From: Sphingobacterium sp. GVS05A
Lineage (GTDB): Bacteria > Bacteroidota > Bacteroidia > Sphingobacteriales > Sphingobacteriaceae
Reading direction: 5' to 3'
Assembly: GCF_019969845.1 (NCBI RefSeq)
Contig: NZ_JAHXYR010000002.1
Coordinates: 62,001 to 126,000 of the forward strand
DNA: 64,000 nt
A model generated the notes under the pieces. The model ran no database searches, was not told the origin of the DNA, and saw only the letters and a program-made list of their open reading frames with translations. Both the position numbers and the translations under genes were made by a program. Shown one piece after another: positions 62,294 through 64,000 of this stretch. The stretch's first letter is position 1, and each line of letters opens with the position of its first letter.

Positions 62294-63421
62294 TTATTTT
62301 GACCTTATCTGATAGCGTGCCAGCCCTTCAAACAGCATGGCAGCACTGGCGTAGGCTGAAATTTCGCTATTACCAATCGGCGGCTGAGACCAGGAAGAGC
62401 CAAATAATAGCGTCGGTAAGCTGGTTCCTTTGGTCCAGGCAATTTTACCGTTGTTAACCAAAAACTTCTCAAACTTTGCGCGATAATCTGCATCGATTCC
62501 CTCCAGGTTCAAATATTCAACAAAATACCGGATGAATATACCCTTAAACAGCGCACCGTCACCATTACCTTCATCGCGCAAAATATTATTCCCCACATCT
62601 ATACAGCGGGTAATGGTGTAATAGCTAATTTTCTGCGCATCGACCAGATAGATCTGATCTTTGGTAATCTTAAAAAGCTCCACAGCCGTACCAAGAAAAG
62701 TTCCCTGATTATAGGTCAACGTGGTTACATCAACCGCATCTGTCTCTCCATTGATATTATCATACACTGCACCTGAAGAAGGGTTATATAAGGTTGCCTT
62801 CTGCCATTCATAGATCTTTTTGGCCCAGGTCAGGTAGTTTTCATTTTTTGTTAAATTATAAAGTCTAGCCGCAAGAATGCTAGCAGGTCCATTAGAACAG
62901 GCATTCTTGCTGTATAACATATCCTTGCGCCAGGCCAATCCACCGCCAGCATATTGTTCATTCCAGGCTTTCAAAATATCGGTCCATAAAAGCAGGACCG
63001 CATCGAGATATTTTTGCTCCTTAGTCGTCTCGTATAGTCGCAGCATAGTCAAGGCATTCCACTCCATATCATCATAGAATACATTATAGTAAGTGTTGCC
63101 ATTTTTAACCTTGACACCTTCAAACCACTTACTGAAATAGGCGCTGTATTTAGCGTCCTTCGTCCGTTGATAAGCATCAATAACTACGTCCATCGCGTGG
63201 GCATTGGGCCAGTATTGAAAGCCCTGATCCGATTGGTTGATGGCGTTGTTAAAATATCCCGCTTCATTCCAGAAACCAGAGATCATTTTGTCGGACACCT
63301 GCGTAGCGACCTCTGTCCAAGATTCCTGAATCGTATCGTCGTATAGATAGGTATCCTCGACTTTTGTGCACCCAAACAGTAAGAACAGCATGGATGAGAT
63401 TATCACTATTTTCTTCATCAT
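62294..63421 (-). CDS. GH76 alpha-1,6-mannanase-like lipoprotein
   Basis: A 375-residue lipoprotein (lipobox LFGC). GH76 features are GFQYWPNAHAMDVVIDAYQR, the Asp pair in VFYDDMEWNALTML, and GGGLAWRKDML followed by KNACSNGPASILAARL. It is probably surface-anchored, so it can act before or during uptake, complementing the soluble paralogue at 61039. It starts nine bases after the SusE/F-like gene. Confidence 0.93.
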   Translation of the reverse strand: MMKKIVIISSMLFLLFGCTKVEDTYLYDDTIQESWTEVATQVSDKMISGFWNEAGYFNNAINQSDQGFQYWPNAHAMDVVIDAYQRTKDAKYSAYFSKWFEGVKVKNGNTYYNVFYDDMEWNALTMLRLYETTKEQKYLDAVLLLWTDILKAWNEQYAGGGLAWRKDMLYSKNACSNGPASILAARLYNLTKNENYLTWAKKIYEWQKATLYNPSSGAVYDNINGETDAVDVTTLTYNQGTFLGTAVELFKITKDQIYLVDAQKISYYTITRCIDVGNNILRDEGNGDGALFKGIFIRYFVEYLNLEGIDADYRAKFEKFLVNNGKIAWTKGTSLPTLLFGSSWSQPPIGNSEISAYASAAMLFEGLARYQIRSK

Positions 63422-63430
63422 TTCCTCTTT

Positions 63431-64000
63431 TTAATTTGGAACTACTGCATGTGTATAATCTTTGTCCCCTTGTAAGATCATGGAGATTTTGGTCGGACGC
63501 CCATCTACAGCATCCACAAATTTCCATTTGTCATCCCATTGCGAAAGATTAGGTAATATACGGACAAAGTAATACGATGGGGCTGAAGAACTGTTTGGTG
63601 GGCTATCGGTACCCGTCTGGGTCCCCAATTGCACAGTCTCTGCCTTTCCTGCCTTGACCGTTTCCATCTGGAACTTATAACGTTGATCGCGACCCCAGCT
63701 TTCCTGCTTAAAGTTGATAACACCTGTTGCCGACCAGATACCCTTGCCTTGATAAGGGAGATCCAGTACCACCGCACCTGAAGGTGAGAAATAAACGCCC
63801 ATGCTTTTGATTTCAGAATAGGTAATCGTCGAAACGTTGAAATCAATTCGAATTCGATACACCGCAGTCTTGGCAACGGTATTGCTGCCGGTCTCTTCTT
63901 CTTTTATCTTGGTTTGATCTTCGGAATAGAATACACGTCCATCTGCCGATTTACGATCTGTAAAGATATATTTTTTACCAGCTTCCAATTTTGTGAAAAT
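63431..64000 (-). CDS. SusE/SusF-like surface glycan-binding protein, N-terminus outside window
   Basis: 190 codons of the C-terminal part of a protein that continues beyond the window edge. It is a beta-rich sequence with YRIRIDFNVSTITYSEIKSM and a WDDKWKFVDAVDGRPTKISM tail, typical of SusE/SusF-like starch- or glycan-binding lipoproteins downstream of SusCD. In context with two GH76 genes it likely binds alpha-mannan. The SusC and SusD genes are expected just outside. Confidence 0.75.
   Translation of the reverse strand: MFTKLEAGKKYIFTDRKSADGRVFYSEDQTKIKEEETGSNTVAKTAVYRIRIDFNVSTITYSEIKSMGVYFSPSGAVVLDLPYQGKGIWSATGVINFKQESWGRDQRYKFQMETVKAGKAETVQLGTQTGTDSPPNSSSAPSYYFVRILPNLSQWDDKWKFVDAVDGRPTKISMILQGDKDYTHAVVPN

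Noticed and set aside
1..64000. tRNA, rRNA, CRISPR arrays, prophage or complete insertion sequences
   Set aside because: None recognised on reading both strands; the only transposase-like piece is the solitary HTH ORF at 950, which has no catalytic partner or terminal repeats.

Overview
The window reads as chromosomal DNA of a Bacteroidota bacterium, most likely Sphingobacteriaceae (Sphingobacterium or Pedobacter-like). The reasons are two SusC/SusD pairs, an ECF sigma/FecR pair next to a SusC with an STN domain, a hybrid two-component system, GLPGLI and fimbrillin proteins, TAnnTTTG-type -7 boxes and mostly absent Shine-Dalgarno sequences. The genus is inferred from gene content only. No rRNA, tRNA, CRISPR array or intact insertion sequence was seen.

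Layout. 0-5.5 kb: a partial SDR oxidoreductase, a small transposase-type HTH protein, a short AraC regulator, a membrane-anchored TPR/LuxR-type regulator, a 52-residue Gly/Asp-rich peptide and a fimbrillin-like lipoprotein. 5.9-17.6 kb: a sigma/anti-sigma/SusC/SusD locus followed by a GH2 enzyme with a C-terminal discoidin domain, converging on a discoidin-bearing metzincin protease. 18.9-31.4 kb: nitrate/nitrite assimilation. It holds a Cys-containing Crp/Fnr regulator, nirBDC plus a small outer-membrane protein on the minus strand, and on the plus strand cobA, a nitrate transporter, a nitrate reductase fused to its own NAD(P)H/FAD module, and a rubredoxin-tailed nitrite-reductase-like protein. 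32.1-47.6 kb: a polysaccharide utilisation locus with SusC/SusD, two DUF2264 proteins, a BNR_4 beta-propeller, a GH105 and a divergent hybrid two-component regulator. 48-53 kb: a protein with an AraC-type sensor but no HTH, an interrupted beta-propeller gene, and an alpha/beta hydrolase/AraC/metallopeptidase group. 53-60.8 kb: small secreted proteins, two NTF2-like paralogues, a 2-hydroxyacid dehydrogenase and a class A beta-lactamase. 61-64 kb: the end of a second polysaccharide locus with two GH76 enzymes and a SusE/F-like protein that runs off the window.

How the genes work together. In the nitrogen block, nitrate enters through NarK, is reduced by the fused reductase, and the nitrite is reduced to ammonium by NirBD with siroheme supplied by CobA. 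A TGAT-N4-ATCA palindrome between nirB and cobA matches a Crp/Fnr site, and the Crp/Fnr gene lies at the edge of the block. In the 32-43 kb locus the presence of GH105 implies a lyase step. BNR_4 propellers include ulvan lyases and rhamnosidases, so a rhamnose/glucuronate-containing glycan is a reasonable but unproven target.

The least explained material lies between genes. A family of small secreted NTF2-like proteins has two intact copies, and degraded pieces occur at about 18.5, 31.5 and 53.1 kb. Related upstream leaders appear at four places, one of them with no gene attached. A G6-containing upstream element sits at nearly the same distance from a -7-like box in front of two unrelated small genes. 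A frame-broken GH16 remnant lies beside one of the leaders.
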